In this document: piece after piece, positions 43,087-50,254 of the stretch
How positions within the stretch are numbered: the stretch's first letter is position 1
Layout: every line of letters begins with the position of its first letter
Source: Scopulibacillus darangshiensis
GTDB lineage: Bacteria; Bacillota; Bacilli; Bacillales; Sporolactobacillaceae
DNA length: 50,254 nucleotides
NCBI RefSeq assembly: GCF_004341035.1
Contig: NZ_SLXK01000031.1
Location: 1 to 50,254 of the forward strand
Direction of reading: 5' to 3'
Notes under the pieces: model-generated
Database searches by the model: none
What the model was told of the DNA's origin: nothing
The model's input: only the letters and a program-made list of their open reading frames with translations
Position numbers and translations under genes: made by a program

Positions 43087-43689
43087 TTGAATTATAATAG
43101 CGGAGAGCGATATCTCCAGAAAAAATACGGAACTGAAAAACAAGCCTTGGCCTTTTATCAAAACCAAATGCTTTCTTATCTAAACAGCCTTATGATTGAT
43201 TTTATAGCTGAACAAGATATGGTGTTCATATCAACAGCGAATAAAACTGGTGAGTGTGACGCATCATTCAAATCCGGCACAAAAGGGTTTGTAAGGGTGC
43301 TTGATCAAACAACCCTCGCCTATCCCGAATATCGCGGCAACGGTGTGATGGCGAGCTTAGGTAATATCTATGAAAATCCCCATATTGGACTCATGTTCGT
43401 CGATTTCTTTCAACACCAAGTGGGCCTTCATGTGAACGGGACCGCGGACATCATTGAAAATGACCGTTTTTTCCAGGATATTCTCCAAGACCAAACACTC
43501 AAAAACACGATATATAATTCAGAGGGCACCAAGGCAGAGAGATGGGTTCTAATCTCTCTAAATGAAGCCTATATTCATTGCTCAAAGCATATTCCTGTTT
43601 TGAAGAGAACAAAACATAATGGTTTAACTGAAACCGGGAAACAAAAAACCACGGGTGACTTTTTTCAAACAAGAAAGAATAAAAGTTAA
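43087..43689 (+). CDS. pyridoxamine 5'-phosphate oxidase-like (split-barrel FMN-binding) protein
   Basis: The product is a 200-residue protein with the split-barrel pattern ADQ/AEQDMVFISTANKTGECDAS, KGFVRVLDQTTLAYPEYRGNGVM and NIYENPHIGLMFVDF, as in general PNPOx-like families. The ribosome site TGGAGTGA points to the TTG at 43087; the open frame extends 75 bases further but without a ribosome site. Its substrate is unknown; PNPOx-like proteins of this size are often FMN- or heme-binding stress proteins. Confidence 0.75.
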   Translation: MNYNSGERYLQKKYGTEKQALAFYQNQMLSYLNSLMIDFIAEQDMVFISTANKTGECDASFKSGTKGFVRVLDQTTLAYPEYRGNGVMASLGNIYENPHIGLMFVDFFQHQVGLHVNGTADIIENDRFFQDILQDQTLKNTIYNSEGTKAERWVLISLNEAYIHCSKHIPVLKRTKHNGLTETGKQKTTGDFFQTRKNKS

Positions 43690-43695
43690 CCTTTG

Positions 43696-43905
43696 TCAGC
43701 CATCAATTAGACTTATCTGTAAATCATCATCGTTCGGGAGCTGGCCATACACTTTTTCGTATGTCTCAATGTATTCGCGGCATGCCGCCTCCCGCTCCTT
43801 TATATACGGTGCTAAATCAATAATTAACGGATTGCATTGTGCAGAATAAAGTTTACCTGATGCGACATATAAAGCATATCGTTTTTCCTTAATTAGTGAA
43901 TCCAT
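43696..43905 (-). CDS. small conserved hypothetical protein
   Basis: The 69-residue frame begins MDSLIKEKRYALYVASGKLY, then SAQCNPLIIDLAPYIKEREA, and ends QLPNDDDLQISLIDG. It has no membrane segment. ATG at 43905 follows AAGGGAGAG, a good ribosome site; the longer start at 43929 lacks one. The gene converges on the PNPOx-like gene with a 6-base gap. I do not recognise the family. Confidence 0.65.
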   Translation of the reverse strand: MDSLIKEKRYALYVASGKLYSAQCNPLIIDLAPYIKEREAACREYIETYEKVYGQLPNDDDLQISLIDG

Positions 43906-43957
43906 TTTCTCTCCCTTTCCTAATGCCAAAATAAAGACATCTTATGGCATATGGTTA

Positions 43958-44233
43958 TCATAGCTTTGAAAGACTTATAATGACAATGATGGTTATGGCG
44001 ACAGCCAATAAACAATTGGTCAAAAAAAGTTTCCGTGACAGCTTTTTGTTCATTTCAATCAATTTATCAACCTCTTCATGAGGCCAGTTTGATTGGGTGT
44101 TCCGCATCCAATCAGTGTCTTCGCCCAGGTCTTTTTCCCCTGTATGATGCGCCTGATCTTTATTATCCAGCAAAGCGCCTCGCCCCCCTCCGCGAGACTT
44201 GTGCCTCCCGCAATATAAATTATATTTCGTCAC
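43958..44233 (-). CDS. small tail-anchored membrane protein, start uncertain
   Basis: The frame is open from GTG at 44233 and would give up to 91 residues. A better start may be the TTG about 20 codons in, after GGAGGGGGGCGAGG, giving about 71 residues (LDNKDQAHHTGEKDLGED...). The chain is hydrophilic with a Trp/His-containing NTQSNWPHEEVDKLIEM segment and one hydrophobic segment at the very C-terminus (LFLTNCLLAVAITIIVIISL). It looks like a single-pass tail-anchored protein. Family unknown to me. Confidence 0.55.
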   Translation of the reverse strand: MTKYNLYCGRHKSRGGGRGALLDNKDQAHHTGEKDLGEDTDWMRNTQSNWPHEEVDKLIEMNKKLSRKLFLTNCLLAVAITIIVIISLSKL

Positions 44234-44322
44234 CCATAATTTTAGCAGTGTAATATTTTGATCAAGTAAAATTCATGTAAATTTCCCATCGCTATTTTCC
44301 AAATAGCAGATTTGCAACTATC

Positions 44323-44360
44323 AAAAAAAAAACAGCCATTCCATACATAGGAAAGGCTGT
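44323..44360 (-). terminator. terminator after tctA
   Basis: An ACAGCC/GGCTGT stem (44332-44337 with 44355-44360), extended by TTCC/GGAA, is followed on the minus strand by ten T. It lies about 28 bases past the tctA stop. Confidence 0.9.
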
Positions 44361-44388
44361 ATCTAAAGCATATTGAAATAAAGGCCTG

Positions 44389-45909
44389 TTACATACTCTC
44401 ATTCGCAGGGTCTGCGGATTTTTTTCGTTTTTTGAACCATTGAATGATAAATGGATAGGTCAGTGAGAGCAGCGTTAAAACAATAAGGGTAATACTAATC
44501 CCCGAGTGGAAGAAAACCCCTAAATCGCCATTTGATGATACTAAGCTTTTTCGGAAGTTTTGTTCCATATCGCCCCCGACGATTAATGCTAAAATTAACG
44601 GCGCAATAGGGAATTTTAAAAGTTTCATAACCAAACCGATAATTCCGAAGATCATAAGAAGATAAAAATCAACAATACTGTAATTCATTGTGTAAGTCCC
44701 GACAAATGCCAGAACCAAAATAATTGGGTAAAGAACTTTTGGAGGTGTGTCAAGTATTTTTACGAGTAGACCGACTAACAAGATATTTATGATAACCAAG
44801 AAAATATTGCCGATAAACATGCTGTCAATCAAGCTCCATACCATATCAGGACTGTCTTTAAATAATAGCGGCCCGGGTCTTAAACCAATCATGACAAGCG
44901 CACCAAGCATGACTGCTGTTGTTCCGGAACCAGGTATTCCCATCGTCAAAAGCGGAATCATCGCCCCGACAGAAGCCGCATTGTTTGATGATTCGGGTGC
45001 CGCCAGTCCTTCAATCGCGCCTTTGCCAAATTCATCGGGACGCTTCGATATTTGCTTTTCTGTTGTGTAACTCAGCATTGATGCAATCGATCCGCCCGCT
45101 CCTGGTAAACAACCTATCACAAATCCTATTGGACCGCTTCTCAATATAGGGCCTAGTGAGCGTTTCCATTGTTCTTTCGTGATCCATATTTTACCAACAC
45201 CCTTTTTGCCTTTCGATGACAGTTTGTCAATCCCAATCAGATTATATAAGACTTCACCAACAGCGTAGATGCCGATAATAACTACGAGAAAATCGATGCC
45301 GTCGCTTAATTGAGAAATGCCGAATGTGAAGCGATAAACGCCTGTTTGCTGATCGATACCTACCGTACTCAGCAATAATCCGACCGCCATTGAAATAAAG
45401 CCTTTAACCATCGCCCCTTTAGATAATGAAACAATGGCAGATAAGGTAAATAAAAATAATAAAAAATACTCGGCAGGGCCAAATTTTAATGCGAATTTGG
45501 CCAAAGGTCCTGCAAGTAGAATGAACCCTACTACTGCGATTAACCCTCCGATAAGCGAAGCAATCGCTGACATGGCCAGCGCCTGTCCTGCCTGCCCCTT
45601 CTTGGCCATAGGATAACCGTCAAAAGTTGCCGCAATCGCCGAACCATCCCCTGGTGTATTCAATAATATCGAACTTCTTGAACCGCCGTACATCGCACCA
45701 TAATAAATGGCTGCCATTAAAATCAATGCGGAAATAGGGTCCATGCCAAATGTAATCGGTATGAGAACGGCAACCGCCGTTGCGGGACCTAATCCCGGCA
45801 GCATGCCAACGATGGTGCCAAGAAATCCGCCTATGACAACGAATAATAGATTAATTGGCATCAGTGCAGTATGAAAACCTTGAATCATGTCGCTAATGTT
45901 ATATCCCAT
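44389..45909 (-). CDS. tctA: tripartite tricarboxylate transporter large permease TctA
   Basis: This 506-residue membrane protein has about 12 hydrophobic segments and the TctA signatures GGFLGTIVGMLPGLGPATAVAVL near the start and GGSRSSILLNTPGDGSAIAATFDGYPMAKKG after it, plus IGCLPGAGGSIASMLSY in the middle. It forms the transport channel with TctB and takes substrate from the TctC binding protein. The ribosome site is AAGGAGGGGTACT. It is the last gene of tctC-tctB-tctA. Confidence 0.95.
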   Translation of the reverse strand: MGYNISDMIQGFHTALMPINLLFVVIGGFLGTIVGMLPGLGPATAVAVLIPITFGMDPISALILMAAIYYGAMYGGSRSSILLNTPGDGSAIAATFDGYPMAKKGQAGQALAMSAIASLIGGLIAVVGFILLAGPLAKFALKFGPAEYFLLFLFTLSAIVSLSKGAMVKGFISMAVGLLLSTVGIDQQTGVYRFTFGISQLSDGIDFLVVIIGIYAVGEVLYNLIGIDKLSSKGKKGVGKIWITKEQWKRSLGPILRSGPIGFVIGCLPGAGGSIASMLSYTTEKQISKRPDEFGKGAIEGLAAPESSNNAASVGAMIPLLTMGIPGSGTTAVMLGALVMIGLRPGPLLFKDSPDMVWSLIDSMFIGNIFLVIINILLVGLLVKILDTPPKVLYPIILVLAFVGTYTMNYSIVDFYLLMIFGIIGLVMKLLKFPIAPLILALIVGGDMEQNFRKSLVSSNGDLGVFFHSGISITLIVLTLLSLTYPFIIQWFKKRKKSADPANESM

Positions 45910-45924
45910 AGTACCCCTCCTTCA

Positions 45925-46380
45925 TTACGGTAAACCGATGCCTAGCAGCTGTGAAAAACCATACCACAAGACAAATGAAAATAGCACAGCTACCGCTATA
46001 TTTGTCACCCATTTCTTCCATCCGCGAAACCCGTTGATTACAAATAGCAACAGTCCCAAAAAAATAATGGTAGAAACAAGAAATCCTAATTTTTCAAACG
46101 TCAATGTGTATAAGATGCTTAAAATAAGAGCTGCAATAATTAATTTAGGCGTCCGTCCTGCAAACAACTTCTTTAAAATTCCTTTTTCTTGATGCCTTAC
46201 CTTTAGTTCTTGTATAAAATAAATGACACCCATGACAAATAAAAAACCGCTCAGAATCAGTGGATAGTACATAGGACCATTCGGGTCTCCCAGCGGTGCT
46301 TTCGGCAATAGGACTGAAGCAATAAACCAAGATAAACCGATGAAACTAACAAAAGCAGGCACCAGCATTCTTAAAATCAT
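45925..46380 (-). CDS. tctB: tripartite tricarboxylate transporter small subunit TctB
   Basis: The 151-residue protein has four hydrophobic segments, as expected for TctB, with a short charged middle part (ELKVRHQEKGILKKLFAG). The ATG at 46380 follows GGAAAGGAAGTAAC; the longer frame reads into the hairpin between tctC and tctB. It is the small membrane subunit of the transporter. Confidence 0.92.
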   Translation of the reverse strand: MILRMLVPAFVSFIGLSWFIASVLLPKAPLGDPNGPMYYPLILSGFLFVMGVIYFIQELKVRHQEKGILKKLFAGRTPKLIIAALILSILYTLTFEKLGFLVSTIIFLGLLLFVINGFRGWKKWVTNIAVAVLFSFVLWYGFSQLLGIGLP

Positions 46381-46410
46381 CCTGTTACTTCCTTTCCGTG
46401 AGTAAAATAA

Positions 46411-46439
46411 GGGCACCGGGATGAATTGGACCGATGCCC
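46411..46439 (-). other. intercistronic hairpin between tctC and tctB
   Basis: GGGCACCGG (46411-46419) pairs with CCGATGCCC (46431-46439), with one mismatch, and is followed on the minus strand by TTATTTT. Such hairpins often make the binding-protein message more abundant than the membrane subunits. Confidence 0.55.
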
Positions 46440-46459
46440 GTCATTGGTTTTCAACTCAT

Positions 46460-47449
46460 TTATTTTTTGGCAAGGCCAGCTTCATCAATCAGGTCCTTGT
46501 ACATTTTGTTTTGCTCTTTTAAAAATTTCTTGGTTTCTTTACTATTTTTATAGTAAGGTTCCCAATCATTATTTTTCATGATTTTCTTCCAATCATCCGA
46601 TTTCACCATTTTACTCAGCTTTTTATCCCAATAAGCAATTTGCTCTTTTGTCATATCAGGCGGTCCCATTACCCCGCGCCAGTGAGGAAACTCCATGTCA
46701 ACACCTTGCTCTTTCCATGTTGGCACATCATCTAATCCCTTAATTCGTTTATTAGAAGTCACCGCAAGAATTCTGAATTTGCCGGCCTTGTACTGTTCCT
46801 TTGCTTCTGAAACCGACATTGTTGCCACATCAACATGCTTACCTAATAAAGCAGTTACAGTGTCACCGCCGCTGCCGTAAACCAAAAAGTTTAATTTCGT
46901 TGCATCTACGCCATACGTTTTAGCCGCTTGGACAAAGGAAAGATGATCGTCATTTCCGAGGGATGGCGCAACGGCAACTTTTAATGATTTAGGATTAACT
47001 TTCAATTTTTTCATTAAATCTTTGGCGCTTTTGATCGGTGAATCCTTAGGAACAACAACAGCCTCCCATTCAGTTGTGAGGATAGCGAGCGGCGTGAAAT
47101 CCTTATAAGTTAAGTCGCTAGAACCAAGAAGGTTGTTTGTCAACACAAGACTTGAGTTAATCGCTAAATGGTTCGGTTTTTGATTTTTGAGGTACTTCCA
47201 CCCGACTTCACCTCCGCCACCCGGTTTATTAACGACGTTGATATTGTTTGTAATTAAATCATTATCTTTAAATACCTTTTGCATAGCCCGCGCTGTGGCA
47301 TCCCAGCCGCCGCCTGGTGTTGCAGGTGCAATAATCTGCAGATTTCCTTTAGGGTATTGCTTTTCTCCCTCTCCTGATGACTGTGAAGAACAGGCTGATA
47401 GTCCCAAAGTTAAAATAAGTCCAAAAATTAAAAGCATGCTTTTTTTCAT
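46460..47449 (-). CDS. tctC: tripartite tricarboxylate transporter substrate-binding lipoprotein TctC
   Basis: This 329-residue BUG-family binding protein has a lipoprotein signal (MKKSMLLIFGLILTLG, lipobox LSAC, Cys20) and the family patterns IIAPATPGGGWDATARAMQ and VNKPGGGGEVGWKYL. The ligand is probably a di- or tricarboxylate such as citrate. ATG at 47449 follows AAAGGGGATG. A cre box lies about 53 bases upstream, so catabolite repression through CcpA is likely. Confidence 0.94.
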   Translation of the reverse strand: MKKSMLLIFGLILTLGLSACSSQSSGEGEKQYPKGNLQIIAPATPGGGWDATARAMQKVFKDNDLITNNINVVNKPGGGGEVGWKYLKNQKPNHLAINSSLVLTNNLLGSSDLTYKDFTPLAILTTEWEAVVVPKDSPIKSAKDLMKKLKVNPKSLKVAVAPSLGNDDHLSFVQAAKTYGVDATKLNFLVYGSGGDTVTALLGKHVDVATMSVSEAKEQYKAGKFRILAVTSNKRIKGLDDVPTWKEQGVDMEFPHWRGVMGPPDMTKEQIAYWDKKLSKMVKSDDWKKIMKNNDWEPYYKNSKETKKFLKEQNKMYKDLIDEAGLAKK

Positions 47450-47501
47450 ATTTACATCCCCTTTCTTTGTTAAGTAAAAGTGTAATTTACCATGGTGCTT
47501 T

Positions 47502-47516
47502 TGTAACCGTTTTCAA
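47502..47516 (-). promoter_or_regulatory. cre box upstream of tctC
   Basis: The minus strand reads TTGAAAACGGTTACA, matching the CcpA pattern WTGNAANCGNWNNCW at every fixed position, 53 bases before the tctC start codon. Candidate -35/-10 boxes nearby (GTTACA and TACACT, spacing 17) overlap it. Confidence 0.6.
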
Positions 47517-47570
47517 CATAAAGGTCTTTAAGATTATTTTGGCTGTTTTGTTCATTTTGTTCACGGGCAT

Positions 47571-47603
47571 AAAAAAGGCAAAACCACCATTTGTGATTTT
47601 GCC
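47571..47603 (-). terminator. terminator between the two-component genes and tctC
   Basis: A GGCAAAA/TTTTGCC stem (47577-47583 with 47597-47603) is followed by six T on the minus strand. It separates the regulator operon from the transporter operon. The gap from it to the regulator at 47791 holds only a 27-codon hydrophobic frame without a start codon (see findings). Confidence 0.85.
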
Positions 47604-47790
47604 CGATATTATCTTTATTTTGTTTAGAAAGAAATGATTCCCAAAATAACAGCCACAACAATCATTGCTAATGCCGATCCGCAGGCCCACTTTAAAAATT
47701 TCCTTTGCTAATAATGGCTGTAATAATCGCAAAATGCGGTCCCAGTGCGTCGGGTATATAGGCCTTGGAAAACTTGTTTTTTTAATTTTG

Positions 47791-48474
47791 TTAAAGGCCA
47801 TAGTATTTTCTTTCAGGGCGGCCGACAATGCCGTATTCAACTTCAGCTTTGCAGCGCTCAATAGAAATCAGATATTCCAAATAACGTCTGGCTGTCGTTC
47901 TGGAAGCTCCCATTCTTTGACCAACCATTTCTGCGCTCAAACCCCCGTTACTCTTCTTCAGAACAGCCAATACTTTTTGTAAAGTAATCTCATCTATACC
48001 CTTGGGCAGTTCGCTGTGAGCGGGGGGGCTTACTTGATGTAGTTTTCCGAATAGGCGATCAACGAATTCCTGATTAATCTCCTCTTGAGTTTGGAAGAGC
48101 ACCCTTGTTTCGATATATTGATGAATCATTTCCGTGAAACGTTCCATCGTCACGGGTTTGATTAAATAATTTTGCACGCCATAACGGATCGCCATATCAA
48201 GAAAAGCTTTATCCGTTGCGGCGGTAATCATAACCACATCAACTTGTGGAAAATCCCTCCGTACTGATGACAAAATCTCTGTTCCAAGTCGGTCCGGCAT
48301 GTATATATCAAGCAGCAACAGATCGATTTCTTGTGATTGCAATAAGGCAAAAGTCTGTTCGGCATTTAAAGCCCGTCCGGCCACTTCCACATCGGGTATT
48401 TTTTTGAGAAACTTTTCGTGAATCAGAGCGACCCGAAAGTCATCTTCGGCAATCGCCACTTTAATGGTTTCCAT
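47791..48474 (-). CDS. CitB/DctR-like response regulator
   Basis: This 227-residue protein has an N-terminal receiver domain with the phosphorylated Asp in LLLLDIYMPD, Asp pair near IAEDD, Lys in YLIKPV, and a C-terminal helix-turn-helix with GGLSAEMVGQRMGASRTTAR. It belongs to the group that includes CitT, DctR and MalR. Start ATG at 48474 follows AAGGGGGAGA. Its gene overlaps the kinase gene by 14 bases. Being next to tctCBA, it probably activates that operon. Confidence 0.93.
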   Translation of the reverse strand: METIKVAIAEDDFRVALIHEKFLKKIPDVEVAGRALNAEQTFALLQSQEIDLLLLDIYMPDRLGTEILSSVRRDFPQVDVVMITAATDKAFLDMAIRYGVQNYLIKPVTMERFTEMIHQYIETRVLFQTQEEINQEFVDRLFGKLHQVSPPAHSELPKGIDEITLQKVLAVLKKSNGGLSAEMVGQRMGASRTTARRYLEYLISIERCKAEVEYGIVGRPERKYYGL

Positions 48475-50077
48475 TTGCTCGATCTCCCCCTTTTAGGACT
48501 TTTGGAAGGTAAACAGTAAACACAGCGCCTTCACCAGCCTCACTTTGGACTTCAATAAGCCCCTTAAGCTCATTTACAGCCTCAAATGTGTTCGCAAGAC
48601 CATACCCTCTTGGTTCTTTCCCTTCCTTCCGTGTAAAGCCCCTTTCAAAAAGCTGGTGCCTATCCTCTTCAGAGATGCCAACACCATTGTCATTTATCTC
48701 AAATATAATGTCCGCACCAATGTCTGTCGCAAAAAAACTTACTTCTGGATGTTCACACTTTGAAACTGCCTCAAAGGCATTGTCTAAAAGGTTGCCGATG
48801 ATAATGATCAAATGTGATAAGCGGATATGTGCCGGTAAAGAACAGAGCGTTGTGTTAGCATCAATATTAAAAGCAACTTTTTTTTCCGATGCTTTGCCTA
48901 ACTTTCCTAATAATATGGCTTGTACTTTTGCATCACCAATTTGGTCAAAGAGAATGCGATTCTGAAATTCAAATGCGGTGGTTTCATTTTGAATCATTTC
49001 GATCGCCTGATCGTATTCCCCTAGCTGCAGCAAGCCTGATAAAACATATAATTTGTTTGTAAATTCATGGGTTTGTGCCCGGAGATCTTCAGAATACCTT
49101 TTGACTTCTGAAAGAGTATTAATCATTTGTTCAACTTCTGTTTTATCACGAAAGGAAGCGACAACACCTGCCACACCTTCTTTGTCAAAAATCGGGGTCC
49201 GGTTCACGATGACAGTTCTATTTTCCAACTGGAGCTCTTTGTCCACTTGAGGCTTTCCTGTCTTTATGACCTCATAAAGGTGTGTTTGCGGCAGGAGATC
49301 GTCTATTTTAAGATAATGAAAATCCCCTCTAAAGTTTAAGAGTTTTCTTGCTGTCTGATTCAACATTGTAATGGTGCCGGTTTTGTCAACCGACAGAATC
49401 CCCTCTTTTACAGATTGCAGCACAGCCTCCCTTTCCTTATAGAGGGAAGCAATTTGGTATGGCTCAAGCCCCATCGTATCTTTGCGAATGTTGCGTGCCA
49501 ACAAAACACTGCCAAAGACGGCAAAGCTAAGGACAAGAACAGCAACAAGTGTCACATTAATCACATTATTAACGATCTGATGTTTGATATCTTCTAAGAG
49601 GAAACCAACCGAAACAATGCCGATGATCTCGCCTTTCTTATTGTAAATAGGAGACTTCCCTCTTAAGGAAGGGCCAAGTGACCCTATAGCCTTTGATGTG
49701 TAATATTCACCCAACTTTAGTGCGCGGTAATTATCCCCGCCCTTCATGTGTTTGCCGATCCTGGCAGGAATAGGGTGTGAGTATCTAATGCCATCTTTAT
49801 TGCCGACAACAATAAATTCAGCCCCTGTTTCTCTTCTAATCTTGTCAACAATCGGCTGGATTTTTATCGCTGGGTCGTCTAATTCGAAAGCCGAGATGAC
49901 AGAGGGCATGAATGAAACGGTTTTGGATACTTCCAGTGCCAGCCTGCCTTTTTGTCTCTCAATTTGTCCTGCTTCGATGTATGTGAAAATCACGGTTAAT
50001 AGAACGATAATAAAAAGGACAAGGGATAGCACAAGGCCAAGAATTTTTGTTTGCAGCGACACCTTTAGCCATTTCAC
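48461..50077 (-). CDS. CitA/DctS-like membrane sensor histidine kinase
   Basis: The 538-residue kinase has TM1 (LGLVLSLVLFIIVLLTVIF), an extracytoplasmic sensor (about 35-170, with FIVVGNKDGIRYSHP and IPARIGKHMKGGD), TM2 (VTLVAVLVLSFAVFGSVLLA), a PAS domain, a SpoB-like phosphoacceptor His in AQTHEFTNKLYVLSGLLQLG and an ATPase domain (NLLDNAFEAV, DNGVGISEEDR, GYGLANTFEAV). The sensor pattern resembles citrate and dicarboxylate sensors (CitA, DcuS, DctS). Start is GTG at 50077 after GGGGAGGGATAAG. Confidence 0.93.
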   Translation of the reverse strand: MKWLKVSLQTKILGLVLSLVLFIIVLLTVIFTYIEAGQIERQKGRLALEVSKTVSFMPSVISAFELDDPAIKIQPIVDKIRRETGAEFIVVGNKDGIRYSHPIPARIGKHMKGGDNYRALKLGEYYTSKAIGSLGPSLRGKSPIYNKKGEIIGIVSVGFLLEDIKHQIVNNVINVTLVAVLVLSFAVFGSVLLARNIRKDTMGLEPYQIASLYKEREAVLQSVKEGILSVDKTGTITMLNQTARKLLNFRGDFHYLKIDDLLPQTHLYEVIKTGKPQVDKELQLENRTVIVNRTPIFDKEGVAGVVASFRDKTEVEQMINTLSEVKRYSEDLRAQTHEFTNKLYVLSGLLQLGEYDQAIEMIQNETTAFEFQNRILFDQIGDAKVQAILLGKLGKASEKKVAFNIDANTTLCSLPAHIRLSHLIIIIGNLLDNAFEAVSKCEHPEVSFFATDIGADIIFEINDNGVGISEEDRHQLFERGFTRKEGKEPRGYGLANTFEAVNELKGLIEVQSEAGEGAVFTVYLPKVLKGGDRANGNH

Positions 50078-50165
50078 TCTTATCCCTCCCCTCTTGTTGC
50101 CGCCAAAAAATGCTCTTTTAATATCTTAATTCTTTTTAATCATGAATCTCAAGTTTTTGATTAAG

Positions 50166-50190
50166 AAAAACCGGGCAAAAACCGCCCGGT
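50166..50190 (-). terminator. terminator of the gene at the right edge
   Basis: An ACCGGGC/GCCCGGT stem with a seven-base loop is followed on the minus strand by TTTTTC. It lies about 10 bases past the stop codon of the gene that enters from the right. Confidence 0.85.
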
Positions 50191-50200
50191 CCTTTTTTGG

Positions 50201-50254
50201 TTAGAGAATATCCGATAGTTTATATTCCTGACCATGTACTCCTTTATAATACTC
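50201..50254 (-). CDS. 3' end of a gene entering from the right edge (partial)
   Basis: The last 17 codons (EYYKGVHGQEYKLSDIL and TAA at 50201) of a minus-strand frame are present; the rest is outside the window. The terminator directly after supports that this is a real gene end. Too little is visible to name it. Confidence 0.6.
   Translation of the reverse strand, partial: EYYKGVHGQEYKLSDIL

Noticed and set aside
47487-47861. Minus-strand ORF of 124 codons between the regulator and tctC
   Set aside because: It starts inside the response regulator in another frame and runs through a terminator hairpin with a T tract, which is not expected inside a gene.

Overview
The window looks like chromosomal DNA of a low-to-mid GC Gram-positive rod of the order Bacillales. 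The evidence is AAGGAGG-type ribosome binding sites in front of nearly every gene, frequent TTG and GTG starts, a SAM-I (S-box) riboswitch in front of a cysH-cysP-sat-cysC-siroheme operon in the Bacillus subtilis gene order, a SwrC-type RND pump, CcpA-type cre boxes, and a RocR-class sigma-54 activator. I cannot name the genus. I see no rRNA, tRNA, CRISPR array, prophage or intact insertion sequence.

Layout. (1) 1-4005: a heterodimeric ABC multidrug exporter (BmrC/BmrD or YfiB/YfiC type). In front of it are a consensus promoter, an unannotated 26-codon leader peptide and a terminator hairpin, which together look like a ribosome-mediated attenuator. (2) 4025-20745: a catabolic island for hydroxyproline/proline and probably collagen-type peptides. 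It holds an oligopeptide-binding lipoprotein, two proline-racemase-family epimerases, two M24 Xaa-Pro peptidases, a D-hydroxyproline dehydrogenase in pieces (FAD beta subunit, Bfd-like [2Fe-2S] protein, small ferredoxin, FAD/NAD alpha subunit), a deaminase of the DapA fold, a 2,5-dioxovalerate dehydrogenase, an APC permease and a sigma-54 activator. I find seven -24/-12 promoters (TGGCAY-N5-TTGCA), one in front of each transcription unit of the island except the regulator and the HXXEE patch. Candidate activator sites (half-site ATGTCTAA) lie in the three divergent intergenic regions. A small HXXEE membrane protein patch (8599-9349) interrupts the island. (3) 20910-24356: a PLP aminotransferase and topoisomerase III. 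(4) 24398-30572: sulfate assimilation and siroheme operon, read right to left from a consensus promoter through a SAM riboswitch and an unannotated yezD. (5) 30774-34024: RND efflux pump. (6) 34301-35322: a UPF0158 protein and its small partner. (7) 35475-42883: a sugar operon with a LacI regulator, sugar-binding lipoprotein, two permeases (one with a MalF-P2-like insertion), ThuA, Gfo/Idh/MocA dehydrogenase and a sugar isomerase/epimerase, but no ATPase. (8) 43087-44233: three small genes. (9) 44323-50077: a TctCBA tricarboxylate transporter behind a cre box, with a CitA/CitB-like two-component system upstream. The end of one more gene lies at the right edge.

How the parts work together. In the catabolic island, peptides would be bound outside the cell by the lipoprotein, cut by the Xaa-Pro peptidases, and free hydroxyproline taken up by the permease. 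It would then be epimerised to the D form, oxidised by the flavin/iron-sulfur dehydrogenase to pyrroline-4-hydroxy-2-carboxylate, deaminated to 2-oxoglutarate semialdehyde and oxidised to 2-oxoglutarate. All of this is probably switched on by the single sigma-54 activator in its middle. The pathway assignment is inferred from co-occurrence of the families; the promoters, motifs and gene boundaries are read directly.
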